From: Xenoacremonium recifei
Lineage: Eukaryota; Ascomycota; Sordariomycetes; Hypocreales; Nectriaceae
Assembly: GCA_012184525.1 (NCBI GenBank)
Contig: WOFQ01000054.1
Coordinates: 1 to 64,000 of the forward strand
Length of the DNA: 64,000 nucleotides
Direction of reading: 5' to 3'
Positions 1-10,613 of the stretch are shown one piece after another. The notes beneath the pieces were generated by a model. It had not been told where the DNA came from. It did no database searches and worked only from the letters and a program-made list of their open reading frames with translations. The position numbers and the translations under genes were made by a program. Numbering within the stretch: position 1 is the first letter of the stretch; each line of letters starts with the position of its first letter.

Positions 1-136
1 CTGCGGCCATGACCCACCCCTAGCGTATCGCAGGACCTACCCTGGACCTCAGTGGCGAGGAATTGGGGGGGGAAAACTACAATGTATCTTTAAACTTCCC
101 TCTTCCTCTGCGATAACTACCTTAGACCAGCTGAGC

Positions 137-217
137 ACGTCCTCTTGTCCCTCTAGGGAACAGGCAGGTTCGACTCCTGCAGGACGTTAATTAATAAAAC
201 AAAACAAAACAAAACAA
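137..217 (+). other. tRNA-like T-arm/acceptor minihelix with B box and (AAAAC)n tail
   Basis: The heptamer at 137-143 is the exact reverse complement of the heptamer at 181-187. The second one directly follows a perfect 5-bp hairpin (164-168 with 176-180) that encloses a 7-nt TTCGACT loop. This is the geometry of a tRNA T-arm stacked on an acceptor stem, and 167-177 (GGTTCGACTCC) is a perfect pol III B box. Only about 20 nt lie between the 5' acceptor strand and the T-arm, so normal D and anticodon arms are missing. An A-box-like stretch (TAGACCAGCTG) lies at 123-133. An AAAAC repeat tail follows at about 196-216. It could be a tRNA relic or the end of a tRNA-derived SINE. It is not called as a functional tRNA. 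Confidence 0.3.
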
Positions 218-627
218 GGAATAACTCCTGGAAAGGGACTCCACTCTCACAATCACCAACATGCCCCACTAAGACAGGGCGTCAATTTGAGTTTCCGGCC
301 CACCATATTTCTTCGTACCGAGTACACAAGTCAATTCGAGACCTGTATTTTGCAATGAGTCGATCCAAATTCCTATTGCGAATGAGGGCTGAACAGAGTG
401 CAGTGGGTATATCGGTACAGCACATGCCCGAAAATGGAGGAAAGAGGATGCACTAAAGAAAATTGTCTTGAGGTGTTTTCTGCTCTCTTTGTCTCCTGTT
501 AATTATTCTACTACCATGTTATAGGCGTATCCTGCGATACTACCGCAACATGCTTCCTGAAAGAGGCAGTGATATTTAAGAGTTAAAGGTTCTGTTTGCT
601 AATCGTAAAATAACCATCTAATGTACT

Positions 628-855
628 ATGCGTGGGTCGTCGCGCACAGAGTCTGTCCTCCTGAACCTCTGCGAGAAGTCTGGAGTCAAGTTTGTTTGGG
701 GCCCGAGATTCGCTAGCTTGGAGCAATCTTCAAATGGCGTTATCGCTAAGGCCGAAGTGATAGCAGAGAGGACAGCAAGTGTCAAGACAGTTGATATCAC
801 AGCAGCTTGGGGCGGTGGGTTGCGACGGCACCCATACCCTCTTTATATTTTCTGA
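628..855 (+). pseudogene. possible fragment of an FAD-dependent amine/amino-acid oxidase
   Basis: A 75-codon open frame contains a block (LLNLCEKSGVKFVWGP, then SSNGVIAKAEV) that resembles the segment of DAO-type or fructosyl-amino-acid-oxidase-type flavoproteins where one chain segment follows the FAD Rossmann fold. No FAD-binding GxGxxG, no C-terminal domain and no plausible splice partner were found on either side. If the resemblance is real this is a relic. The similarity is short and could be chance. Confidence 0.2.
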
Positions 856-2101
856 TATAATTATATAATTAGCTTATATTTCCTGCGGTAAGCCTTGTCG
901 TGCTTACTTTCCTAGGCGTAAGTGTGGTAGGTTATGTGCAGGGCATGTGACTGGTGACGGCATGTCAGACATGGGTCGTGACACGGCCGTAAATAAGCAT
1001 TCTAGCAGGTATTGAAACACCAAGGAATGGGACGGCAACCCTAAGTCGATCTTCTGGTACTCGCCCGCCATCTCAATTTTTGATCTATCTTCTAAAGCTA
1101 TAGCTCAAGGGCACCGAACAGGCTCCCAAACAAGTATCCAACACTAGGTGCCAAATTGAAGACCCTTCACAATACAGGGCTCCCTACCCCAAGCCTTTGA
1201 TGTAGAACATAAAGAATAGGTGTCAATAGGCGCATACGTTCCGTATGAGCGCGGACGTAGCGACACTCACAGGTGCAAAGTTAAGGAAACGAGGCCATAT
1301 TATTACACAGAACGGGTTTACCATGAGTATGACATACTTGACCGTATCAGATCTCGGTCTACTGGACATTTGACCTAACTTACCCTTATGGGTAATCTCT
1401 AGGACAACGAAAAATCCCAATGCGCCAATACATCCTATTGCTGTTTGAAGCCTGAAGATTGAGGGTGGGGGTGGTTGGGTGTTATCTAGAAGTGGGGAGG
1501 ATCTTGAAGTGGCTAGAAACATGGAGCCCTGGTCCGAATGATGATAACTACATGGTGAACCCGTTGATAGTACCCGGACCTCATTTTCGTTATCTCAATA
1601 AACTTTACATGGCTACAGGAAAATATTGAACTAGGTCGCGTATGTGTTAGGTTTGGGTTATGGTTATCTTGCAACCTTGCCTAATAATGCTATTGGACAC
1701 TTGATTTCTTGGCACTATGTTATGTTATTAAGGTGAAGTGGGGTGTTTAAGATTTGAGTATGGATATCTATCGGGGCATCTGGGGATTTGATTCGTATTT
1801 ATTAGTCGTCAGCTCTCCGAATCGTCCGCGTGCGTGCTTGCATTCCGCGGTCTTTCTTCTATAAAGCCCTCTGTCAGACTCAAATCCTCCTAAAAGTAGC
1901 ATGTGGGCCTTAAGTCTCTTAGATCAAATGAAACATGTTGCCTTTGCTACTCCACCTTATGTGGACGTTATAGAGACATTCTTGGTGCTTGTTTACCTAC
2001 CGTGCATTAGCACCATCATCTCTACGCCGATGTAAGCAACCTGGAGAGTGACTCGATATATGCAGTGTCTGGCATGGAAAGAATTAGGTTTTTTATTCAA
2101 A
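856..2101. other. intergenic, no gene recognised
   Basis: No coding segment is supported. The open frame at 1223-1522 (minus) shows no recognisable domain and no splice partners. The stretch is AT-rich with scattered short repeats only. Confidence 0.5.
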
Positions 2102-3705
2102 CTACTTCAAATCCCAGTAAGGGGAAGTTGCATTGAATGGAACGAAGCTTGATGCATCATTGGGGTCTCCCGAACCACTATACTTTGCAAGGAAGGGGTA
2201 TGGGTATATTGGCCGAGTGAAACCGGCCGTCCCGTTTGTTGCTGCATGAGACACTTCGATCATGTCCGGTGCTTCCCCTCGCTCTACCCAAGCGCTGATC
2301 ACGTCCAGCTCATTGAAAACATTAGCACCTGGACCACCGGTAACATGGTATCCACCCGGTATTTCGAAAAAACGAAAAAAGCTCATAACTTCCTCGTACC
2401 CCATCAAATCTACTGTACGTTCATAAACATCCCGGGCGAAGCTTGGAGGCACAGCGACGTCTGCTAGTCCTTGGGCCATAACCAGCTTGTTCCCGAGCTG
2501 CCTAAACTTTCCCACGTCAGCCGACCCGCCATATTCAAGAGATTCGGTCTTGGATGTGCGCTGTATCAGTGTTGGATCCGAGAAATCGATATCGAAAGGG
2601 GTCATTCCGCCAACTGGGTCAGGCCAAAAAGCGTAACCTGAAAGAAAAGTGGTCGCGAATTCGAAAAAGAGACTAGGAGAAGGCGCGTCATTTAGATAAT
2701 ATTCTCCCCAGGCTAATTCAGAACCCGGAAGGAAGCCTTCTAGGTTAAGCTTTGCACCAGCAGCTTGGTTAACTGGACCAGTATAGAGAGACTTTGCTGA
2801 TTGTACTGCAGATGAAGATAGACATTGGATTGTCTGGTTCTCACTGCAGAGCAGCTTATCCACGTCGGGAAAACAAGACCGTGGTAGCCCGACGACACCA
2901 TCGGCCACACCATCAAGCTCGTCGCACTGGGCAAGCACCGAATCATGAAGGGTTTGTATTTCAGCGAGAGTAATAGCCTGGGTGAAGTTTTTGTCCAGTA
3001 GAACCGCTCTGGAACTATACGCGATGGAGAAAGCCGTTATGCCAGTCTCATTCAACGCGGGGGCGGAAGAGTAGATTCCGTCGAAGTCTTCAGGATACCG
3101 TTGAGCCTGTACTAGTGATTGACGCCCACCGGTAGAACCACCTATATGATAGGTGTATTTCGTCGCGCTGCTATAAAATTTATCCAAAATATCCTGAGAT
3201 ACGGCTAAGTTCAAGTGGGTGGCGAGGTATCCCCAATCGATTCGGCGTTGGAAGTTATTGGCAAAGTAGGTCCAACCACTTGAGGCGCCACTGCTGGGCG
3301 GATTACCTCGGAAGCCGTTAATACAATAGATAGAGATTTCGGGCCTTATGAACCATATGCCTTACCCTGGTCATTAGTTCCCACTGCATAACCTTGTACG
3401 ATAGCGTCGGTATAGTTGTAAATAGCAAGATCAAATGGGTTGTAACCACATCCGCCGCCACAGCCATATTGGACATAACGTTCGTTCCAATTGTTTACCG
3501 GCAATTTCATCCACACGTTGATCCTATTTCCAACGTAGACCTGAACGTCGCAAATTTCCAAAGAACCAACAAAGGACTTGTTGGATGAGGCGACAAACCA
3601 TGATTCAGCTTCTGTAACACCAGTCCAGGTGGCCATCTCAGTGCAAACAGGAGAGGCTGCTGACCGAGCCACAAACGCGGCAAGAATGAATTCAAGGTAC
3701 CGCAT
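2102..3705 (-). CDS. tannase/feruloyl esterase family protein lacking the motif cysteines
   Basis: Predicted secreted esterase of the tannase/feruloyl esterase family, which hydrolyses galloyl or hydroxycinnamoyl esters of plant polyphenols and cell walls. Two exons join in frame: 3705-3366 and 3306-2102. The 59-nt intron has a GTAAGG donor and TTAAC branch-like sequence. The product is about 514 aa, normal for the family. The chosen start gives a short hydrophobic signal-like N-terminus (MRYLEFILAAFVARSAAS); an in-frame ATG upstream at 3762 exists. Nucleophile Ser171 lies in GGSTGGRQS, and the catalytic His434 in GGYHVTGGPG. In the family both flanking residues are normally cysteines that form a disulfide; here they are Gly170 and Val435. 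Several N-glycosylation sequons are present. The nearest relative in the window is the plus-strand copy at 8.7 kb. Confidence 0.85.
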
Positions 3706-4665
3706 TTCTGATTCGAGGAATGGGAAGGTTATTGACGAATACGCACAAAGTAAATAAGACAACTATGCGGAGCAGATTGCCAAAGAAAAAAAAGAGAAAC
3801 GATCTTCCTCTTATAATGACCCCAAGAGCAGATTGGCTTTCCCACTCTTGAATACCCTTGCTAAGTAATCTATCGCACGCGTCAACAGTAGGGGAGTGAT
3901 AGTACTGAATCCGTGACCTTTATCGGCTTGCTCGGAAATGGGGGTGGGGAATATGGGGTAGGCAAAAGGGGTTGGGGGTGCCCGAGATTAAAGAACCAGC
4001 ATCGTGCGAACTCGCAACCGATTTTGTTTAGAGCAACACAAGATAAGATACTGCGGGTGTTTTGCTAGTGACCCTTATCTACTGGGCTCGGCCACATGAG
4101 ACGGCCTTGTGTGAATTGGTTATGACATCAAATCCCGCGATATTCTTAGCTGATTACGAGTAACACTGTCAGCAAAGGACCTCGGATTGCCTGAATAACC
4201 CCCCGCACTGGAGAACAGGGCATATTTGTATGGGGAAGCTGTGTAACTTTCTATCAGAATAACTCTAAGACCTCGTTATGGACATTGCTGATCTAGGCCT
4301 GAAAACCCTTCTGTGGGCCCCTTAAGAGGAGGACAGCGTGTCGGGAAGCATTAATCAGCTCGGATGTAAAGTAACTTCGGCTTTGAATCGCGGTATTCAT
4401 ACGGAGCTATTTTATTTTTGATATACTATGGCCAAGATTTCAGATGCTTTCATCTTCGCTATAATGGAGATCGCTGTCTACCTTCTGCTTTTACCATTGT
4501 CTTTGTTAGAGTGTGTCACTGAGGAGAGCATGGACTACGGTATATCCATCTCTATATAGCTACCTGGTTCTGGTTATCCTATCGAGCTGTACATCGTGGG
4601 GTAGGTAGGAATCTCTCTTGTTCCTATTTAGGTTTTCTTTGTCTCGAGCATCGAACTCCCAAATT
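3706..4665. other. intergenic between tannase gene and transporter relic
   Basis: No gene is recognised. It holds the upstream region of the minus-strand tannase gene, with a homopurine run at 3782-3800 and G-rich stretches near 3940-3980. No convincing regulatory motif was identified. Confidence 0.4.
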
Positions 4666-6137
4666 TCATTGCTTCGATCTCTTGAAGATCTGAAATATCA
4701 CTATGCTTCTTTCCCTCGATACCATGTTGATTTTCTCCAGGGTCTTGCCATTTATCTCAACCCAACAGAGGTAAACAAACACAATCAGTGGAAAATTCCA
4801 ACTTGCGTTCATAATATATGTTTTCCAGCCTGAATCCCCCAAGGCACAAGAAATACAAGACAACATAAGTGTCCCAAAGGAGTATATGGTCATATCGTTG
4901 ACTCCCATTCCATAGGCTCTCATCGAATAGTTAATAACTCAGGAGGATATAGATAAATCGATAGTGTCCAGCCGATGGAGTATGCGCACATAAATGGAAA
5001 CATGAGTGCAACCATTTCATAGATGCCACTGACATTCTTTGAAGTACCATAGAGCTTATTAAATCCGCCGATTAGGAATAGGAAGATATTTAGGCGCGTG
5101 GTAGAAGTCAATGCATTGATTTGTCGAACAGATTTGTCCAGGAAGTAGGTCGCGATTAGAGCGCAGACCAAACACAATGCATTCATAATACTTTCTAGTG
5201 AGTTCTAGGTCAATGATTCTGATTCGAATGACTGTTGGCCTGCTTACAATCTGTAGCTGTGTCGTTCGTTGTATCTATAATACCAGCATTGCTAAGCATA
5301 TCACCAAGATAACTACAAGTTCTACTCTTAGAGTCAAATTTCTTCAATAGGAGAAGTGCACGTACTATAATGCAATCGAGTTGCCTATCTTGTTAGGCTT
5401 AGAGAGAATTGAACAAGGAAGAAAGAAAACTAACAAATAATGACAGAAGCGAGCGCAGAGCTCATAATTTGGCTGATTCGCCATCGCTCGCTGGGGGTCT
5501 TTATAACCTCCCTGAACCTCATAGAAATACCGGTCGCCTTTTCCAAGTCAACGGCATCAACCATTTCCTTGTATTGAGCATTGACGAGAATATCCTCCTC
5601 GTTTCCGTCCGTAGATACCTGTGTCAGAAGTTTGAGAGCCTCGGCGCTTCGTCCATTGTACACTAGCCAACGTGGAGACTCGGGCAGAAATGGTGGGACA
5701 GCAATACATAGGAGACTCCAGAACCCTTGCAGGAGGGAAGGAGTTCGCCATGCCCAAGACTAGTTGAACTCGGCTGTTCTGCATGTCACTCTAGCCGCGA
5801 CAAGTGCTCCTGTCAAAATTATCAATCCAGCTTTGGATGTGAATGTGGGTGCACTTTTATTTTTACCAACGTAATGGAAATTGCAAATAAGCCCTAGTCG
5901 CCACTGTTTATAGGGGAGCGTTTCGGCTAGATAGACAGGGGCAGCGATAGTTAAGCAGTCTTTGCCAGATCCTAGACCAATTCTTGCCATTGTGAACATG
6001 GCCGCATGGACAGGTGCGGCCTGCAGGATGACGAAAAGCACCGTTGTTGATGCGCCAAAAAGAGGTGCTGCTCGTCTACTCAGGTAGGCCATAACTTTTG
6101 GAAAGGTGAGGCCAGCTAGAAACCCCCTAATGTACAT
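4666..6137 (-). pseudogene. decayed MFS sugar (hexose/lactose-permease-like) transporter
   Basis: Consecutive minus-strand fragments match successive parts of a fungal sugar/H+ symporter. They are transmembrane helices 2-4 with PVYLAETLPYKQWR (6137-5760), a central loop ending near ERWRISQIMSSA (5663-5430), helices 8-10 with TRLNIFLFLIGG and KLYGTSKNVSGIY (5186-4920), and a C-terminal part with VEINGKTLEKIN (4923-4666). The last two blocks are in different frames, separated by a stop and a frameshift at about 4920, not by a usable intron. The N-terminal helix and its conserved motif are missing upstream of 6137. Gaps between blocks carry stops. I infer an inactivated gene. Confidence 0.7.
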
Positions 6138-7041
6138 TGCCGAAGTATTGAGGCTCTTGGTTGCTGTACTAATATCAAAGTACTCCGTATAGGACGGTAG
6201 TATGTTCAGGCCATTTCTTCCGGGATGTTAACGTAAATCTAGGTTGATAAAAGGATAACGCCAACATCATGGAACCGTCAAATCAAAGAGTCTACAATAG
6301 GAATGTTAGGGAGACCAATTCCTTGAGTATCGGTAGATGGATATAAGTTGCGGCAGAAGTAACGTTAGCATATGCGATGAGTAAGGCTATAACCGCCTTC
6401 CAGGACTGGGGACACAGGGTTCTGCGATGTTTTACATTGTGTGGTAATTAGTCTCAGCCAGGAAAATAGATGGAGGAGATTTGGAAATTAGAGTGTCATT
6501 CACGTCGGAACGGCATGGGCTTTATATCCTGTCACTTCCGCGTCACTGCTCAGATGCTATCTCTTGGAGCTGGGAATTTTGAGACTAACGAGTCAAAAAT
6601 TGCTTCGATGCCTGAACCCTATCCATGGATTCATCTACCCCATACTTGAATACGTCCCTGTGTGGTCAGTAAGCGAAGCATCTTAGTAGTGTTTCTTGGC
6701 AACACGTCTTGGGAATGTCTTGGCGCCGTCTTGGCATCACTACCTTCACTAGGATTATCTCTGTCCAAAATAATTCCTAATTCATTTCGTACGCGAGAAA
6801 TGTGCATTTGTCTTCTTAATATTTATTAGGAGGCTAAGTCTTCACTAACTAGAGTTTATATTTCAGCATATTATATGGCAAGGGGTAATTGAAAAAAACC
6901 ACGATTCTCAACTAACAAGCCTGGGGCTATTCCATATATATAAGGACCACTAACTCTAGACTTCTTATCCTGTCTAGCCTAAATGGTGCTCCTTGAAATC
7001 TTTGAAATGCCCATTTAGCTCTAGATTTCACTCAGCTCTCG
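6138..7041. other. intergenic, nothing recognised
   Basis: AT-rich stretch with no supported coding sequence. It contains one copy of the recurrent ACTCCGTAT motif (about 6182-6190). Confidence 0.4.
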
Positions 7042-7947
7042 TCAGATGAAGTACCTCCATAGGGGGTCTTCTTCCCCATTCCTGATTTGGCTCGTGTTTA
7101 TATCTTCGGCCTGTAAAATAACACCTTGTTCCCTTTTTTCCTTGCTATTTTGCTTCCTCGTCCATAGGCCCAAGCCTAATATAAAAGTAATGCACGTAAC
7201 ATTGCAAGCAGCTGTGGCTATCAGCGTGGGTGCGTAACGAGGCGCATACGTGGTTCTGGATGTTGCAGTCGAGAGTATTCCGCCCAGATTTCCGAGGCCA
7301 ACGAGAAGGCCAGTGGTTGCAGCTCGGGAAATCTCGCGCAGGTTGTTATTGTTGTGCCAACTATGAACCAAGCAACTGGGAATATAGGCTCCTCCAGCCA
7401 ACATGAAACAAGAGAAGCAGGCAACGCCGACGTGAGCTTGAACATCAATAATGGCTAGGATGAGCAAATCAGTGAGGCTGATGAGGAGGCTGCCGATGAT
7501 ATGAAAGGTTCCCTCTCTGTTCCGATCAGAGCTGTAGGTCATGGCTAGTAAGATGAGAAAACCAACGACGTTCGGGGGCACAGTGAGTAGGTTCGTTACA
7601 ACCACTGAATATCCGAATCGACGGAGTACAAGGGGCCAGAAGTTGGCGGCTGTAGACAAAGCCACCGGGTAAGTTAGACTGATGATACACTATGTCATAA
7701 ATTTCGAAGAGTTCCAAGACTTGAAGCATTGCCGAATATTGAAGTCTTCGCCGATCTTCCCGGATGCGTCCCGCAAAGATCGAAGAGTCGCAACATTCTG
7801 CTCAGCCTCTGTGAGAAACCAAGCTGTCTGTGGACTTGCCGGTAACCAGAAAAAAGCAGCGACTCCAAATATTACGGCCATAGCACCTAGGCTCGGCATG
7901 ACCATGAAATGCCTGAATTGGAAACGATAAGAGAAGCAATAACGCAT
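7042..7947 (-). pseudogene. 5'-truncated allantoate-permease-family MFS transporter
   Basis: Two minus-strand segments (7947-7690 and 7665-7042) form the C-terminal half of an anion:cation symporter (Dal5/TNA1-like). One carries the helix 6/loop region with LPASPQTAWFLTEAEQ; the other carries helices 7-12 ending in a charged tail. A likely intron lies between them near 7670-7690. Upstream of 7947 the sequence degenerates (MRYCFSYRFQFRHF is not transporter-like), and no first six helices are found before the next gene. I infer a 5'-truncated relic. An undetected, highly diverged 5' end is a less likely alternative. Confidence 0.65.
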
Positions 7948-8696
7948 CGAGAACTTAATGAAGTGCTAAAATCTCGACAACAGTGGGATACAAACAACTG
8001 GAATTTGGTCGGTCGTGCTATCCGCTGTTCTTCGCTGCTCTTGATTTACTCCTTGCCCACTCTTCGACGGCCCTCTTCAAGGTGGAGACTATCTTCAATG
8101 GCGCATACACTACTTAGAAACTACAGTATAAATGCTAAAGTGTTTGAACCCTAACCACTTCAAGAGGTAGTTTCATCTGGTCAAAAGTTTGGTTGGCTAC
8201 TACTTATGATCCTATGAAATTGAATTCCAATATCCTGGGCCGGACGTGCATAGACTATTTTATTATTAATCAGTAGGCATCTGTTAGAGTATCACGTGTA
8301 GAGGAGGGGCATAAGGAGTTCATTTAGGGACGGAAATTTAAAGATAACATACAGATAGGGAAAAATGGACTGTATATACTCCGTATGTAGTATCTGAGAA
8401 GTATACAGGCTCGTTCCGACTCAGGTTTCCTTAAAAACTTTGGGCGCATGTCCCCCACTCTTGTTAGTATAACCAGCTATCTGCTAACAGATAAGCATGT
8501 GTCCCAACTATGCCCAGTTTGGCACAGCAAAAGGGAGGGAGTTTGATACGTTCCCATCCTCCTACCGTATTTAATCAAGGGTGGGGGACTGGTATGGCTG
8601 ACAATAAAACGAGCAGGCTTTACCTCCATTCAGGACACATTTCGGAGACCGAAGTGTAGCGTTTCGACTCCCCTGTCACTTGCGAAGAACTGCTCA
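7948..8696. other. intergenic upstream of second tannase gene
   Basis: No gene is recognised. It contains an ACTCCGTAT copy near 8379 and the presumed promoter of the plus-strand tannase-like gene. Confidence 0.4.
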
Positions 8697-10613
8697 ATGG
8701 CTTACCTCTACTATTTTGCAGCGTTGTCGCTGATTGGTCATACCCTAGCTTCAAGTTGTTCCGAACTGCTTCAAAACTCCTTTCCTAATGCTACTCTTTG
8801 GACTGCTGAAGACAAACCAGCTGGATCAAATTTTACGTGTGACCCGACCCGTACGTAGAAGTCTCTTTTAACACGGAGCAAAGTCTTGACTCAAGGCCTA
8901 GACGAAACATGCACCTCAGCCTTTGAGAATCTTCCCGCCCATTGTCGGGTTTCTGGCATCGTTAACACTTCGGAGACTTCTTACGCCGGATTCGAGCTGT
9001 GGCTCCCACCTGTTGACAAATGGAACGGCCGCTACCTGACGGTTGGTGGCGGAGGCTGGGCGGGCTATATCACCTACTCAGAGGTCATCTGGGGGCTGAA
9101 CAAAGGTATTTCAGCATACAAGCGGTAGTCGATCAGTATATTAGCTCACTCCCGCAGGTTTCCCTACCATGGGTACGGACAATGGCCACAATTCGTCAGC
9201 TTATGATTCTTCTTGGGCTACAGATGCGGAGAAGCTCATTGATTTGTACGCGGGATAACCCCCAGGTTATCTTCCTCCCAGTTTCAGTTGATACTGACAT
9301 TTAAAGCGGGTACCGGGCCCTTCATGAGACTACGGTTGCTGCGAAACTGATCACAACGGCCTATTATTCGACCGCGCCTTCATGGTCGTATTATTCAGGC
9401 TGCTCCACAGGTGGCCGGCAAGGGTTGGTATCGGCTCAGATGTACCCCGAGGATTTTGATGGCATTTTGGCTGGAGATGCCGTAAATGACCAGGCTGCTC
9501 TTGAGGGTATGTCATGCTTCATAACACTCCACCCTCGTTTGGTGCAAGATGCTTACATTACCGCAGCATGGGAGATTTGGATTGGGGCACTTCAGTATCC
9601 GACTACCCTGAGCACTTATCTGTCTACTGAAGACTGGACCTTAGTCCACGAGGAGATTCTACGGCAGTGCGACTCCCTTGACGGCTTCATTGATGGTGTC
9701 GTGTCTGATCCACAGCGTTGCGCCTTTTTGCCCGATACGTTGCTCTGCAACGGAACGAAGACTGCCACCTGCTTAACTAGAGATCAGATATCTAATGTGA
9801 AGCGCGCGTATCATCCTTGGTACGACGTCAATGATACATTAGTATACGACGGATTAGCCCCAGGAAGCGAACTGATGGGGGCCGTATCGATATATTTGAA
9901 TGCTGAAGCGCAAGGTGGCCTCGGTAAGTATTAAATCTATCGTGATTGGCCGGGGCGGGCTGAGCTGACTGCATCAAGCCTGGAGTACTACCAATACCAG
10001 GTGTACAGCGATACTTCTTTTACAGCCTCGGATATCAGTTATGCTAGTGTCGTTCAAGCGAGACAAGTAGCGCCAGGCGGAAGCGACGGGACCAATCCCG
10101 ATCTGCGAGGTGTATTGGAGGCGGGTGGGAAGATTATTCAGTACCATGGCCAACAGGACTCGGTTGTACCTCCAACAAGCGCTCCAAGGTACTACGAGTC
10201 GGTCAGGGAGAATATGACCGACGTCGGCACCCCTGTGTCGGATTTCTATCGGCTCTTCATGGTACCTGGTATGGGGCATTGCACGAGCGGTGACGGTGCA
10301 TGGGCAAGTTCAGTCATTTGCCGCAGGAATCTGGACCCTTCTAACAATTGAGCAGGTCATTGACAGCGTGTCACAAGCCCTTGAACCCCCAACGAACGCT
10401 ACCGAGAGATCTATCTTTTGGTCGCTTGTCGAATGGGTTGAGGGTGGCGCAGCCCCAGAGTATATAATTGGAGCTGCATACATCAATGCAACTCAAGAGC
10501 TGGGGCTTGATTACTCCCGGCCCATTTGCCTCTGGCCTGACATCCCTGTTTACCTGGGCGGCGACAGCAGTGAGGCATCTTCTTGGGCCTGCCCAGATTC
10601 TAAGATTCGATAA
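8697..10613 (+). CDS. tannase/feruloyl esterase family protein, secreted
   Basis: Predicted secreted esterase acting on gallate or hydroxycinnamate esters. Six exons close in frame: 8697-8850, 8896-9105, 9158-9245, 9307-9927, 9979-10303 and 10356-10613, giving about 551 aa. The last intron (10304-10355) is a GC-AG intron with donor GCAAGT and branch CTAAC. The N-terminus looks like a signal peptide (MAYLYYFAALSLIGHTLA). The nucleophile is Ser184 in GCSTGGRQG, the likely acid Asp is in QDSVVPP, and the catalytic His458 is in GMGHC. The two cysteines next to Ser and His (Cys183, Cys459) match the CS-D-HC disulfide motif of the family, unlike the copy at 2.1-3.7 kb. I found no stop or frameshift, so I call it intact. 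The substrate cannot be told from sequence. Confidence 0.88.

Noticed and set aside
9901..9990. Frameshift in the second tannase gene
   Set aside because: The donor at 9924 gives the wrong phase, but the GTATTA donor at 9928 closes the frame to AAC-CTG-GAG, so no indel is needed.
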